Shown here: piece after piece, positions 7,770 through 17,897 of the stretch
Position numbering within the stretch: the first letter of the stretch is position 1
Layout of the letters: each line of letters begins with the position of its first letter
Assembly (NCBI GenBank): GCA_021819825.1
Contig: JAKAEZ010000024.1
Span: 1 to 38,393 of the forward strand
Direction of reading: 5' to 3'
DNA length: 38,393 nucleotides
Source of the DNA: Planctomycetota bacterium
GTDB taxonomy: Bacteria > Planctomycetota > Phycisphaerae > WQYP01
Program-made: the position numbers and the translations under genes
Notes under the pieces: model-generated
What the model was told of the DNA's origin: nothing
The model's database searches: none
Seen by the model: the letters and a program-made list of their open reading frames with translations, nothing else

Positions 7770-10700
7770 ATGAACATCATGCTACGCAATTACGATGGGC
7801 TAGCGGCTGGCTGTCGAATCGACTCGCATGGAAATTGTCTTCCTCCATGCACACGGTATCAGAGACGAGCACGTTGCAGTGTCGGAAACCCAAAAGGTAT
7901 TATTGTCCCCTTGGTGTTGCTGTTGGGCCTCACAATTCTTGGCATTGCAGAGAGACCCCTTGAAGCGGCTCAATTGAATTCCGAAAGCGCCACTGGCTCC
8001 ATTGTTGACAATCATGCCCGATTCACGGTGATAACCTCTACCCTAATTCGATTGGAATATAACCAAGACAAGAAGTTCGTCAATGATCGTTCCTACTTTG
8101 CGTGGCACCGTCAAATAAAACCACCTGAATTTTCGGTTAAAAAGCGTGGTGGACAACTGATTATTAACACAGCACGGATGAAATTGAGGTATCGTAGTGG
8201 CGCAAGCGGGTTCACCGCAAAAAATCTTTCGATTCAATTTCGCTATGGAGAGAATAAATGGAGAACTTGGACTCCCGGGTTGATGCAATCCGGAAACCTT
8301 GGCGGAACCCTTGGTTCATTGGATGGCTGCAACGGCCCCGAGCCATTATCGAATGGGGTGTTATCCATCGATGGATGGTACTTGCTTCGCGATCATACCC
8401 TGCTGGTAACCGATGGGCCGCATCCGTGGATTAAGCCGCGTCCGACATCGGAGACGGCGGACTGGTATTTTTTTGGTTATGGAAGAGGTCACTACCACAC
8501 TGCGCTAAGGGATCTAACTACCGTCAGCGGACGTGTGCCCATTCCCCCGCGTTACATGCTGGGATCTTGGCGATCTCGTTACCACAGCTTTACCGCTAAG
8601 CAATTCAAACAATTGGTGCTGGAGTATGATTCCCACCACATTCCGCTGGATGTCATGGTCATGGATATGGGGTGGCATACCACACCGCATTGGGGATCTT
8701 ATAACTGGAATCGGAAACTAATTCCGCATCCTCGTCAATTACTGGCGTGGTTGCACAAACACGGTCTGCATGTAACCCTGAATCTGCATCCGCAGAGCGG
8801 AATCGGGCCTTGGGACAGCCAATTCAAGGAATTCTGCCAGGCGATGGGGCTTGACGCGGCCACTACCAAGCGGATTGGATTTGAGCCTGCCAGCCAAGGA
8901 TCCATGCGCAACTTTTATAAGCTGTTGCTGGATCCGTTGGAAAAGCAAGGCGTGGACTTCTGGTGGTTGGATTGGGGCGACCAGTATCTGGGCTGGGTGA
9001 ATGCCCTGGATTTCTGGAACATCGGTCGGTCTACTACAGGCCACCGGGGTGCCTCATTCAGCCGCTGGGGCGGCTGGGGAAACCAGCGTTATCCCATATC
9101 ATTTTCTGGGGATACGAGGTCTCGATGGAGAGTGCTGCGGTTCGAGGTGCCGTTTGTGGCGACCGGCGGCAATGTCGGTGCGGACTATTGGTCAAATGAC
9201 ATCGGTGGGTTTGCGGTTTTCCTGCCACGGCCCGAGTTGTATGCCCGGTGGATACAATTTGGAGCGCTAAGTCCGATATTTCGAACACATAGTGAGGGGG
9301 GATTCGGAGAGCACCGCGTACCGTGGTACTATGGCCGACGAACATTGGCGGCGGCCCGAGTCGGATATGACCTCAGATCTCGCCTTTTCCCTTATATCTA
9401 TACTTGTGCTTATGATTGCTGGAAACATTCATTACCACTGATACGACCGCTATATCTGTCCTACCCCGCTGCGCCGCAAGCGTATTCACATCCGGGGGAA
9501 TACATGTTCGGCCCCTCACTTCTTGTGTCACCGGTGGTCAGCCGCGGTGTGGGAAAGGCTTGGCTTGGTGCGACGGATATGTGGTTTCCGCGCGGAACTT
9601 GGTGGAATATTCTGACCCATGAGAGCGTAGAACATACTGGAGATCGACCTGTACTCGCTTCTGCGAATGAAATTCCCGTTTTTGCTCGCGGCGGCGTACC
9701 GATTTCCATGCAGCGGTTAGCCCTTCGAATGGCCGAGAAACCGGTTGATCCGTTAGTCGTCTGTGTATATCCCGGCCCCAATGGAAAATCGATACTTTAT
9801 GAAGATGATGGTATATCGCCAGATTATCTGCGTGGGGCGTATGCGTTGACGCCTCTGCATTATCAGCACCTCGGCACCGGGAGTATTCGTGTCACAGTCG
9901 GACCAACGTTGGGAAATTATTTGGGCCAGCCGCATAAGCGAAAAGTTATCATCAGGCTGCCAGTGACAACAGTTCCCAAAGAGGTTTTTGCCAACGGCAA
10001 GCCCGTCGCCGAATCGGCTGGCGGCATTCCTGGATACTCCTACAATCCCGTAGCCGTTACCACGGAAGTGCGACTGCCGGACATATCCATACACAGGCAA
10101 GCTGTTGTCACGGTGCAGTTTTCCGGATCACCGGCGGTTCGAGCGTTGTTGCCAAAAGTGCTAAATCGGATTGCGTTGGTGCATAGGGCGTTGGCGGGTG
10201 CCGGCCAGGAACGGATCGGATGGAAGTTCAAACTTGATCGGTTACTGTTTCATCTCCAGACGCTGCGCTCGGTAGCGGCGCAAGTATTTGGGCCGGCGTC
10301 GGCTGCAACAATTCGTTCCGGTCTTGGTCGCGCTAACGGAGAACTTGTCGGAATTCAGGGCAGTCTCGCACAACACCACAGTGCGCAGTCGCTGGCCGGA
10401 GAATTTGCGCTTTCCAACATATTTCTAAGCGCGGCTAGGAAGTTGCGGGATGCGGGGGTCGGGGTATTGCCATACAACCAGCACCGTTATTACAAGACCT
10501 ACAGCGGTGTTAACAATATTGAACATTATCAGGTCGGCCTGCTATTTCACGCCCTTGTTCCAGCTTCGGCAGGGCAGGTTCATCTTTCCGTCGATATTCC
10601 GAGCCTTGCACATCGTAATTTCACCTTTTCCAAGATACGGCGATCTCATTTTGTGTTTCTCCCTGTTTTGGCTGCAAATGACCATCCGCTTTATAGTTTC

Positions 10701-11900
10701 TCAGGAAGGGCGGTACTGAGGATAAGTCCGGAGATATCCGCGAATCGGCGAGTTCGATTTTGTCGCCGGACACTGGATCAGTGGCGGATTGTCGGTCCGT
10801 TTACCCCCGGAAAGGTACCCCAATTAGGCGACGCGTGGATTACTCCAGCCGTTCTGGATAAAAGTTTTACCGGTAAGAGCGGAAAGTCCATATATTGGAT
10901 ATCGGCCCAGCGGGCCGTCAGGCATCTAACGCAGTACAGTCGGAGGAGGTGGATAAACGTCCGCCGATTGTACTCGGTAAACAACGCGAGCGCGGTGGCG
11001 GTAACTTGGATTAAAGCATCAGTTCCTGTTACCTGCCAATTGAGCGTGCGCCACGAGGATGGAATAACTTTGTGGGTGAACCAACGGAGGTATTTGAACA
11101 AGCCGGGAGCCTATGACATGTCTGATCCAGCTGATATTGTCCGGGTTCGTCTCAATGCGGGATGGAATCAGTTTGTGGTGCAAACGGATCGGATCAAATG
11201 GGCATGGGGGTTTTCCGTGCGGCTGAAAGGGCCAAATGGCGTTGTCTTTTCGCAGTCTACCCAACCGCCCGAACCAGGAAGTGTGGTTGGCAGGATCATT
11301 GCGCCGCCGCATTCCTCGGCGGAGCATCCCATTGACCTCAGCAAAGGTACCTCCGACTGGGCGTATTTTGATTATTTTTCCCACCACCGCAGTACCTTTG
11401 AACATAAGGCGAAAGGCGTGTATTCTATCGATCCCGCGAAGCTCGGATCAGGGCAACCGCCGAGTACCAGTACTGACAGTCGCAATTATATTGGCTTTTC
11501 CAATGGGGCACCGAATAAGGCGCTGCGTTCTCTGCAGAGCTTCGCCTACGCAGGTGGCAACCACCAAGCCATTGAATTTAAGCATGTGATGCTGGCCCAG
11601 TACGAATCGGTGAGGGTTTATCTGACGAGCTTTGACGCCAAGACGGATTTATCGGTCAAGTTGGGTTCCAAGGTTCTGTTCCGAAAGCGTGCTGTGGTTC
11701 TTGGGAAATACTACGATCCGCAGAAGGATGGCGACGGTACAGGCAGCGGTCACGGCTATGCGGTACTGGAACTGGAGGTCCACGGTGCGGTCGGCGATTT
11801 ACTGACCGTTCAAGCGAGTGTTGACCTTCACGGTGTGAAGCACCAAAAGTACGGCAGTGTCGGTTTTCAGGCAGTTGCGGTGATGGTGGAGGGTAAATAG
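7770..11900 (+). CDS. Secreted GH31 alpha-glycosidase, large multi-domain
   Basis: A 1376-residue glycoside hydrolase of family 31, which removes alpha-linked glucose, xylose or galactose by a retaining mechanism. A hydrophobic export segment at about residues 44-60 follows an unusually long N-terminus, so the true start may lie further in; no clear ribosome site precedes the ATG. The N-terminal beta domain runs to about residue 255 and the TIM barrel to about 585. The nucleophile is Asp401 in 'DFWWLDWGDQ' and the acid/base Asp448 in 'FSGDTRSRW'. Proximal beta domains reach about residue 700. A jelly-roll/PA14-like module starts near residue 997, and an unrecognised module fills 1188-1376. 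The next gene starts immediately after its stop. Exact substrate cannot be told; alpha-xylosidase or alpha-galactosidase would suit the cluster. Confidence 0.88.
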   Translation: MNIMLRNYDGLAAGCRIDSHGNCLPPCTRYQRRARCSVGNPKGIIVPLVLLLGLTILGIAERPLEAAQLNSESATGSIVDNHARFTVITSTLIRLEYNQDKKFVNDRSYFAWHRQIKPPEFSVKKRGGQLIINTARMKLRYRSGASGFTAKNLSIQFRYGENKWRTWTPGLMQSGNLGGTLGSLDGCNGPEPLSNGVLSIDGWYLLRDHTLLVTDGPHPWIKPRPTSETADWYFFGYGRGHYHTALRDLTTVSGRVPIPPRYMLGSWRSRYHSFTAKQFKQLVLEYDSHHIPLDVMVMDMGWHTTPHWGSYNWNRKLIPHPRQLLAWLHKHGLHVTLNLHPQSGIGPWDSQFKEFCQAMGLDAATTKRIGFEPASQGSMRNFYKLLLDPLEKQGVDFWWLDWGDQYLGWVNALDFWNIGRSTTGHRGASFSRWGGWGNQRYPISFSGDTRSRWRVLRFEVPFVATGGNVGADYWSNDIGGFAVFLPRPELYARWIQFGALSPIFRTHSEGGFGEHRVPWYYGRRTLAAARVGYDLRSRLFPYIYTCAYDCWKHSLPLIRPLYLSYPAAPQAYSHPGEYMFGPSLLVSPVVSRGVGKAWLGATDMWFPRGTWWNILTHESVEHTGDRPVLASANEIPVFARGGVPISMQRLALRMAEKPVDPLVVCVYPGPNGKSILYEDDGISPDYLRGAYALTPLHYQHLGTGSIRVTVGPTLGNYLGQPHKRKVIIRLPVTTVPKEVFANGKPVAESAGGIPGYSYNPVAVTTEVRLPDISIHRQAVVTVQFSGSPAVRALLPKVLNRIALVHRALAGAGQERIGWKFKLDRLLFHLQTLRSVAAQVFGPASAATIRSGLGRANGELVGIQGSLAQHHSAQSLAGEFALSNIFLSAARKLRDAGVGVLPYNQHRYYKTYSGVNNIEHYQVGLLFHALVPASAGQVHLSVDIPSLAHRNFTFSKIRRSHFVFLPVLAANDHPLYSFSGRAVLRISPEISANRRVRFCRRTLDQWRIVGPFTPGKVPQLGDAWITPAVLDKSFTGKSGKSIYWISAQRAVRHLTQYSRRRWINVRRLYSVNNASAVAVTWIKASVPVTCQLSVRHEDGITLWVNQRRYLNKPGAYDMSDPADIVRVRLNAGWNQFVVQTDRIKWAWGFSVRLKGPNGVVFSQSTQPPEPGSVVGRIIAPPHSSAEHPIDLSKGTSDWAYFDYFSHHRSTFEHKAKGVYSIDPAKLGSGQPPSTSTDSRNYIGFSNGAPNKALRSLQSFAYAGGNHQAIEFKHVMLAQYESVRVYLTSFDAKTDLSVKLGSKVLFRKRAVVLGKYYDPQKDGDGTGSGHGYAVLELEVHGAVGDLLTVQASVDLHGVKHQKYGSVGFQAVAVMVEGK

Positions 11901-14900
11901 GTGCCAGGTCTCAGTCGGCGGAAGTTTATTGGAGGTTCCATTGCTGCGACAGCCTTGGCGATGGACGCAACTTTGCGAGCATTGCCAACTGTGTCCGGCG
12001 TAACAGGTCATGCGCTAGATATTGATCCTGGCGGATTGGGAAACGTAACTGGCTGCCGGATCGATGGCAATATGCTGCTTCTCTCGATCGGTAAAAGTCA
12101 GTTGACATATCGCATTCTTTCCCCTCACTTGATCAGAGTTGATTATAATCACGATGGTAAGGTGGATCCGCCGACGCCCGTTCTGGACCCCGCTGCAGAA
12201 TGGCCGTCCATGATTGGGAATTTTGTTCGAAATGACGGAAAAGCCATCACCATCGAAACATCCGGGTTTCGTATAAAAATTTCCCAGACCCCATGCCGTA
12301 TGACTGTATACGATGCTAAAGGAAAATCGCTTTTGGAAGAAGGGGTTGGTGGTGGAATCTATATTGATTCGGCAAATCCGCGCTTGGGCGGGCTGCGATT
12401 CTCCCATGCATCCGGACAACCCTTCTATGGAATTAAAGCATATCCATCCGTAGGGCCCCAGAGCCACGATACGTCGTTGCTGAGAGGTGGGGCAGGAAAT
12501 CATTCAGAGGTCTACCAATGTGACGCAAGCTGGGGAGGGGGCGGAGGTGCGCCTTTCGTATGGACTACCGACGGCTATGGAATACTGATCGATTCGGACG
12601 GCGGATTTTTTGCTATGAGCGAAACTGACCTGAATTTCTCTTATGGCCATCCGGGAATTCCGATGCACGCGGGAATGAACACGACTAGTGCGACCACTCC
12701 CACGGCGGGATATGCCTGGCGAAGCAAAACCATTATCCCGTGTATTTATCCCCGTCCAAATAGTGTGACCTGTTTTTTAATGATCGGCACGCCCGATGAT
12801 ATCTTTAATTCCCTGGCCGAGGTTACAGGACGGGCAAAGATGTTTCCTCGCTGGGCGACGGGGTTCACCAACAGTCAATGGGGGATTAATCAGGACGAAT
12901 TGATCGATATTTTGGATGGCTACCGTGCTCGTAACATCCCAATTGATAATTTTGCCATTGATTTTGACTGGAAGGCCTGGGGTGAAAATAATTTTGGGGA
13001 GTTCAGGTGGAATGAGAAAAAGTTTCCCGCAGCATTGCTGCCGCCGACACATTTTGACAATCTGAAGAACATAATGGATCGTCGGCAAATTAGGCTCACG
13101 GGAATTATGAAGCCTCGCATTATCCGCTGTACCACACCGGGTAAGCTGAAACCCATGACATCACAGGCATTATCCGCGTTAAAGGCGGGCGTATGGTATC
13201 CGGGGCAGACGCGGATGGTCGACTACGTACACCAGCAGTACGCGGTGCTGATCAATTTCAACTTGCCGGACGGACGCCGATGGTATTGGCAACAAACCCG
13301 CCGCCACGGGGCTATGAATGGTGGCCTAAGCGGATTTTGGAACGACGAAGCCGACGGATTCAATAATTTTTTCTTTATGCACATGCAACAATCGCTCTAT
13401 GAAGGCGAGCGGAGCCGATCCGATTTGCGGGTATGGTCCATTAATCGAAATTTTTATCTTGGATCGCAGCGTTACGCCTATGGCACCTGGTCGGGCGATA
13501 TTGCGCCGGGTTTTAAGTCCATGGCGCATCAGGCACTGCGTATGCTGTCGATGATTTCGTTGGGGCAAGCCAGATGGAGTATGGATGCGGGAAACTGGGG
13601 GCCGCCTACGCCTGAAGCCTATACCCGCTGGCTTCAATTTGCTGCGTTTATTCCCATTTTCCGTGTTCACGCCCCTCACGAGAACAGTAGGCTCCAGCCC
13701 TGGCTCTATGGCTTTCGGGCTCAGGAAATCGCGGTGCATGCGATCCGACTTCGGTATACTCTCTCGCCATACATCTACGCACTGGATCGTGGCCTTCATG
13801 ATAGCGGGATCGGACTGGTTCGACCGATGATGATGGCTTTTCCGGATGATCCACAATGTGCGGATATCGTCGATCAATGGATGTTCGGCCCATCGCTGTT
13901 GGCAGCCCCGGTCTTGGCACCCACCGGTGTGGGAAAGGAAAAATCCTCCACTCGCAACGTGTATTTACCAAAGGGGCGATGGATCGATTTCTTTCGCGGC
14001 CACCAATATTCGGGAAACCAGAGCATCCGCTATCGCCTCAACACCGACGCGTGGACGGATGTGCCTCTGTTCGTCCGAGAAGGTGCCATTATCCCGACAA
14101 TGGCACCAGTTGCGTCCCTCGATAATAATCCGCCGGAGCTTGTTTACCTTGATGTGTTCCCGGCCATCGAACAGGCAACTGCCACGGTTTATGATGACGA
14201 CGGGCGGACTTACGCCTACGAACGTGGCGTTTTTTGCCGCCAGGAAATAACAGTCCGCGAAGGTACGGGCCGTTGCGACGTACACATTGGTGGCACAACT
14301 GGGAGTTATGATTCGACAATTCAACATTTCATTATCCGACTGCACGGTCGCGCTGGGACGAGTACAACGCTTAACGGTGAGGCACTGCGGTTTGAAAAGA
14401 ATCCGAACGATATCCCGCGGCTGCAACGTGATATCGGATGGAGCCTATCCCGTGACGTATTTGGCACCACGACGCTGGTGCGGGTGCCGGCACGGCTAAA
14501 GACGACGCAACATCTAGTCATAAATCTGCTGGGCCAGAGTGCCGCCCCTCCAGAGGAGGAAGTTTTCTGTGCCCAGAATCTCATTTTATGGGGAACGTCT
14601 TTGGCGGAAAGGCCGAGATTCAGCACCAGTTATCCGGGCTACAGAGGCCAAGGCTTTGTCGCCGGTCTTGACAAGCTTGGCGCCGCAGTTACATGCTATG
14701 TGCGGCGGCCTAAATCTGGGACATATCGGATGCGTGTTCTTGCCGTTTCTGGTGCGCGGACTGCAAGTAGCGCTAGCGTGTACGTTAATGGCCGGCACCA
14801 AGGGCAGCTATCTGTGCCGGCCCAAAATGAAGATGGTCAGTGGGTGAACGTATCCAAAACCATCCCCTTGTTGGCGGGAAATAACATTCTTAGCATCCTT

Positions 14901-14963
14901 CGCGACCAAGACAACTCGGGAAGCATGTACGTTGATCGAGTAGCGGTGGCGTATACACCGTGA
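11901..14963 (+). CDS. Tat-exported GH31 alpha-glycosidase with C-terminal carbohydrate-binding module
   Basis: A second family 31 enzyme (1020 residues), only distantly similar to its neighbour. 'LSRRKFIGGS' at the N-terminus is a twin-arginine signal. The TIM barrel spans about residues 315-670. The nucleophile is Asp482 in 'SGFWNDEADG' and the acid/base Asp533 in 'YGTWSGDIAPG'. Residues about 889-1020 look like a CBM35/CBM6-type sugar-binding module. The gene starts with GTG directly after the TAG of the first GH31 gene, and GGAGGG within the end of that gene lies 7 nt upstream, so translation is probably coupled. Two unlike GH31 enzymes made as a pair suggests action on two different alpha-linked side groups of one polysaccharide. 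Confidence 0.9.
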   Translation: MPGLSRRKFIGGSIAATALAMDATLRALPTVSGVTGHALDIDPGGLGNVTGCRIDGNMLLLSIGKSQLTYRILSPHLIRVDYNHDGKVDPPTPVLDPAAEWPSMIGNFVRNDGKAITIETSGFRIKISQTPCRMTVYDAKGKSLLEEGVGGGIYIDSANPRLGGLRFSHASGQPFYGIKAYPSVGPQSHDTSLLRGGAGNHSEVYQCDASWGGGGGAPFVWTTDGYGILIDSDGGFFAMSETDLNFSYGHPGIPMHAGMNTTSATTPTAGYAWRSKTIIPCIYPRPNSVTCFLMIGTPDDIFNSLAEVTGRAKMFPRWATGFTNSQWGINQDELIDILDGYRARNIPIDNFAIDFDWKAWGENNFGEFRWNEKKFPAALLPPTHFDNLKNIMDRRQIRLTGIMKPRIIRCTTPGKLKPMTSQALSALKAGVWYPGQTRMVDYVHQQYAVLINFNLPDGRRWYWQQTRRHGAMNGGLSGFWNDEADGFNNFFFMHMQQSLYEGERSRSDLRVWSINRNFYLGSQRYAYGTWSGDIAPGFKSMAHQALRMLSMISLGQARWSMDAGNWGPPTPEAYTRWLQFAAFIPIFRVHAPHENSRLQPWLYGFRAQEIAVHAIRLRYTLSPYIYALDRGLHDSGIGLVRPMMMAFPDDPQCADIVDQWMFGPSLLAAPVLAPTGVGKEKSSTRNVYLPKGRWIDFFRGHQYSGNQSIRYRLNTDAWTDVPLFVREGAIIPTMAPVASLDNNPPELVYLDVFPAIEQATATVYDDDGRTYAYERGVFCRQEITVREGTGRCDVHIGGTTGSYDSTIQHFIIRLHGRAGTSTTLNGEALRFEKNPNDIPRLQRDIGWSLSRDVFGTTTLVRVPARLKTTQHLVINLLGQSAAPPEEEVFCAQNLILWGTSLAERPRFSTSYPGYRGQGFVAGLDKLGAAVTCYVRRPKSGTYRMRVLAVSGARTASSASVYVNGRHQGQLSVPAQNEDGQWVNVSKTIPLLAGNNILSILRDQDNSGSMYVDRVAVAYTP

Positions 14964-15035
14964 GTTTGCGTGATGGGTTCTGTGCTTGGGCATGTAATGG
15001 CCAGTTTGTTTGCGGCCGACGTTTAAGGAGAAAAA

Positions 15036-15989
15036 ATGAGGCTTGTCGTTGCCGTGATCGCAGCAGTTTTGACTATGGGAGCGGTGGTGCATGCCGATAC
15101 CCCAGTTGTAATTCCTGTTTTTCCAAACCTGAAGCTTACTGCTTCCCAAAAACATGACCGAGTAAAGGAGAATCCATGGGCCGGGGTGGGCCAAGTTGTT
15201 TATGGGCCGGTACGCTGGCCGACGTTGACGGAATTTATGCCTAAAGCGGGAAAGAGAAATGGTTGTGCCATGATCATATGCCCCGGCGGAGCATATATTT
15301 TTGAGTCCATGTCGTCTGAGGGTTATCGGGAAGCACGCTATTTCAGCCACCTTGGAGTGAGCTGTTTTGTGCTCAAATATCGAATCCCGGAAGGTAAACT
15401 CCCTCCGGGCGGTGTGCCCTTGCCACTGCTAGATGTGCGGCGAGCGGTGCAGATTGTACGAGCCCAAGCCAAGCAATGGCATATTAACCCGCATCGCGTT
15501 GGCATAATGGGATTCTCTGCGGGTGGATCGGTCGCTTCACTGGCCGGTGTGCATTGGCTACCGGGCGATCCGGAAGCCAAAAATCCATTAAATCGTTTCA
15601 GCACAAGTCCCGATTTCCTCGTTCTAGGTTACCCGCTGATTTCTTTACTACCCATCGGTAAGCAGCACGACGCATTCTTGCTACTGGGGAGGGGATCTCC
15701 GATGGATGTTCAGAAGTATTTCTCCAGCCAACTCAATGTTAATGCACTAACACCGCCCGCGCTAATCTTCTACGCGAGGAATGATAAGATCGTGCCGCAC
15801 GAAAATGAAAAAAGTTTTTACCGTGCTCTCCGCCGCAACAATGTTGCGGCCAAGCTGATCGTCTTTCGGAAAGGTGGCCATGGATTTGGGATGGGAATAA
15901 AAGGTACGGACTCAACTCAATGGCCAAAGGACTGCGCTAATTGGCTCGAAAAAATGGGGTTCTTTGGCAGACGCTCGGCTGGGGAGTAA
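15036..15989 (+). CDS. Exported alpha/beta-hydrolase, acetyl-xylan-esterase-like
   Basis: A 317-residue alpha/beta hydrolase with a cleavable signal peptide (about residues 1-21, ending 'VVHADT'). It resembles bacterial hemicellulose acetyl/feruloyl esterases of the BD-FAE type. The oxyanion segment is 'ICPGGAY'; the catalytic Ser161 is in 'GFSAGG', Asp250 in 'ARNDKIV' and His282 in 'GGHGFGMG', giving a full triad. AAGGAG sits 5 nt before the ATG. It follows the GH31 pair by 72 nt on the same strand and precedes another esterase, so it most likely removes acyl groups from the same polysaccharide in the periplasm or outside the cell. Confidence 0.85.
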   Translation: MRLVVAVIAAVLTMGAVVHADTPVVIPVFPNLKLTASQKHDRVKENPWAGVGQVVYGPVRWPTLTEFMPKAGKRNGCAMIICPGGAYIFESMSSEGYREARYFSHLGVSCFVLKYRIPEGKLPPGGVPLPLLDVRRAVQIVRAQAKQWHINPHRVGIMGFSAGGSVASLAGVHWLPGDPEAKNPLNRFSTSPDFLVLGYPLISLLPIGKQHDAFLLLGRGSPMDVQKYFSSQLNVNALTPPALIFYARNDKIVPHENEKSFYRALRRNNVAAKLIVFRKGGHGFGMGIKGTDSTQWPKDCANWLEKMGFFGRRSAGE

Positions 15990-16031
15990 ACGTGTGGCTC
16001 TTTATCGAGCGGGTGTATTGTGGAGATTTTT

Positions 16032-17429
16032 ATGAAGGCGTATTGGTGTCCAATCATTGTCGCTTCCGCGATCATGACCGTGGCTTTACCGGCCATGGCC
16101 GAAAAGCGGAAGTTTTTTCTTAAGAGCGGTGACCGCGTTTGTTTTTATGGGGACAGCATCACAGAGCAGCGCTTCTACCCGACAGATGTTGAGACATACG
16201 TGCTCACGCGATTTCCAAATATGCGAGTACGCTTCATGGATTCTGGGGTAGGGGGTGACCGCGTTACCGGCGGTTGGGCCGGCCCAATTAACCTCCGCTT
16301 ACGCCGCGATGTCTTCCCGTTCAAGCCCAACGTCGTAACCATCATGCTGGGAATGAACGATGCCGGCTATCAGCCGCTGAACCCGAGGCTTTTTAGCATT
16401 TACCGCCAAGGTTATGAGCATATTATTAACTCGCTGCAGCGTCATCTGCCGGGCGTACGGATTGTTCTGCTTGAGACCTCCCCTTACGACGACGTAACCC
16501 ACAAACTAAAGTTCCCGGGCGGTTACAATTCCGTTCTCATTCATTATAACCAGTTCGTTGATCACTTAGCTAAGCGGCACCACCTTCTCTGCGTTAATTT
16601 TAATAAGCCTTTGGTCAAGGTACTTAAACTGGCTTGGAGAATAAAACCCAAGCTGGCTAGGCAGATTATTCCAGGACGAATTCATCCCAGCGTCGCTGGA
16701 CAGTTGGTAATGGCGCAAGCGCTTCTTAAGGCATGGGGTGCTCCATCAATTGTTTCCACTGTCGCCATCAATGGTGCGGTCGCCAAGTTGATAAATGTTG
16801 CCAACGCTCAAGTCAGTGATCTAAAGCGGCAACCGGGAGTGTTGAGTTGGACACAAAGGGATGACTCGCTCCCGATGCCGGTTATCGGCTTACATGAAAA
16901 CTGGCCGCTCTTTCCGCCATGGAACATATTTCTGCCGCCACAGCCGAACCCCAAATTTACCAATTCCGTTGCCGCTTTAGTGAATAAACTTTCGGGCTTT
17001 ACGCATGAACTCGACCGCGAAATGTTAACCGTGAAGGGGCTCCCCGCACCTGATTACAAGTTACTCATTGATGGCCAGCGAGTTGCCGATTTTAGTTCCA
17101 AAGATTTAGCCGACGGAATCAATTTATCGAATTATTTTACTCCCATGCTGCGGCAAGCCTACCACGTCAGTAATATTGTATGGGAGCAGACACAAATCCG
17201 ATTTGTTGCTTGGCATGGGGTGCAGACAACAATGCAGAATTTTAATTTTAATTGGAGTCCACCGACCCTGAATTTACCGGTGACGACGGAAAATGACGTG
17301 GCAGAAGCTAGATCGGTGTCAAAAGTGGTTCGAGCCATGAATAGGTTGCAGGACGCGGTCATTGCGCAAGAATATGTTGCTAATCAACCGAAACTGCACC
17401 ATTACGCTCTCGTGGCGATTGGTAGATAA
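16032..17429 (+). CDS. Exported SGNH/GDSL esterase with altered DxxH motif
   Basis: A 465-residue SGNH hydrolase with a signal peptide (about residues 1-23). Start chosen at the ATG at 16032, preceded by GGAG; an upstream in-frame GTG overlaps this site. Block I is 'FYGDSITEQ' with nucleophile Ser42, the Gly block is 'DSGVGGDRV', and block III is 'MLGMNDAGY'. Block V reads 'PGRIHPSVAG': His218 is present, but the Asp normally three residues before it is Gly215. The enzyme may work with a Ser-His dyad or use an Asp elsewhere, or it may be weak. The C-terminal 200 residues form an extra domain common in planctomycete SGNH proteins. Its place between esterase and mannosidase genes suggests deacetylation of hemicellulose. 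Confidence 0.82.
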   Translation: MKAYWCPIIVASAIMTVALPAMAEKRKFFLKSGDRVCFYGDSITEQRFYPTDVETYVLTRFPNMRVRFMDSGVGGDRVTGGWAGPINLRLRRDVFPFKPNVVTIMLGMNDAGYQPLNPRLFSIYRQGYEHIINSLQRHLPGVRIVLLETSPYDDVTHKLKFPGGYNSVLIHYNQFVDHLAKRHHLLCVNFNKPLVKVLKLAWRIKPKLARQIIPGRIHPSVAGQLVMAQALLKAWGAPSIVSTVAINGAVAKLINVANAQVSDLKRQPGVLSWTQRDDSLPMPVIGLHENWPLFPPWNIFLPPQPNPKFTNSVAALVNKLSGFTHELDREMLTVKGLPAPDYKLLIDGQRVADFSSKDLADGINLSNYFTPMLRQAYHVSNIVWEQTQIRFVAWHGVQTTMQNFNFNWSPPTLNLPVTTENDVAEARSVSKVVRAMNRLQDAVIAQEYVANQPKLHHYALVAIGR

Positions 17430-17433
17430 ACAA

Positions 17434-17897
17434 AATGAATGCGGCGTTTATAGTGTATTGGTTAGATCCCGATTCCCCCCAACTGCTACCTGTGGGGCTG
17501 GGACTGCATTACGAACCATTTGGAAGTTTGAATCTTTGTCTGTTGTTTTCGAAGGTATCGGTGTGCCGATGACTTTGGCATTACCCATGGCTACGCTATC
17601 GCAGGAAAAAATATTGTGTATGATTGTCATGTATATCCATGGAAGCCGCGATGGAAGCACAGTTTTGAACTGGCGGCGAAAAGTGTCCCGGTGATTTTTG
17701 ACGAATTTGGCGGCACGGGTTCACAGTTGGCGTTTGGCAGAAAGGTTATTGCGTATGCGGCGGCGCATCATATCAGTTGGTGTGCCTGGTCGTTTCACCC
17801 GCAGGCCGGCCCGGTGCTGATAAAGAATTGGAACTATCAGCCCAGCGCGTTTGGCGCACTGATTAAAAAGGCGTTAACGATAACCAATGACCAATGA
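17434..17897 (+). pseudogene. Decayed GH5 (cellulase/mannanase-type) gene
   Basis: Pieces of a family 5 glycoside hydrolase survive in three frames. 'LHYEPFG' at about 17499-17520 looks like the acid/base 'NEP' region with Asn lost. 'FEGIG' (about 17547-17562) is in a second frame. 'ADDFGITHGYAIAG' and 'IVYDCHVYPWKPRW' continue in a third frame that runs to the stop at 17897. That last frame includes 'VPVIFDEFGGTG', the nucleophile region, and the closing 'QPSAFGALIKKAL'. At least two frameshifts and deletions separate the pieces, and the N-terminal half of a barrel is missing, so no working enzyme is made. The stop codon is inside a 7-bp tandem repeat. Confidence 0.75.

Noticed and set aside
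15001-15035. Riboswitch or other RNA element before the esterase gene
   Set aside because: The 72-base gap is too short and shows no stable conserved fold.
17434-17570. Short ORF from ATG 17434 as an independent gene
   Set aside because: Carries the degraded GH5 acid/base region and has no ribosome site; counted as part of the pseudogene.
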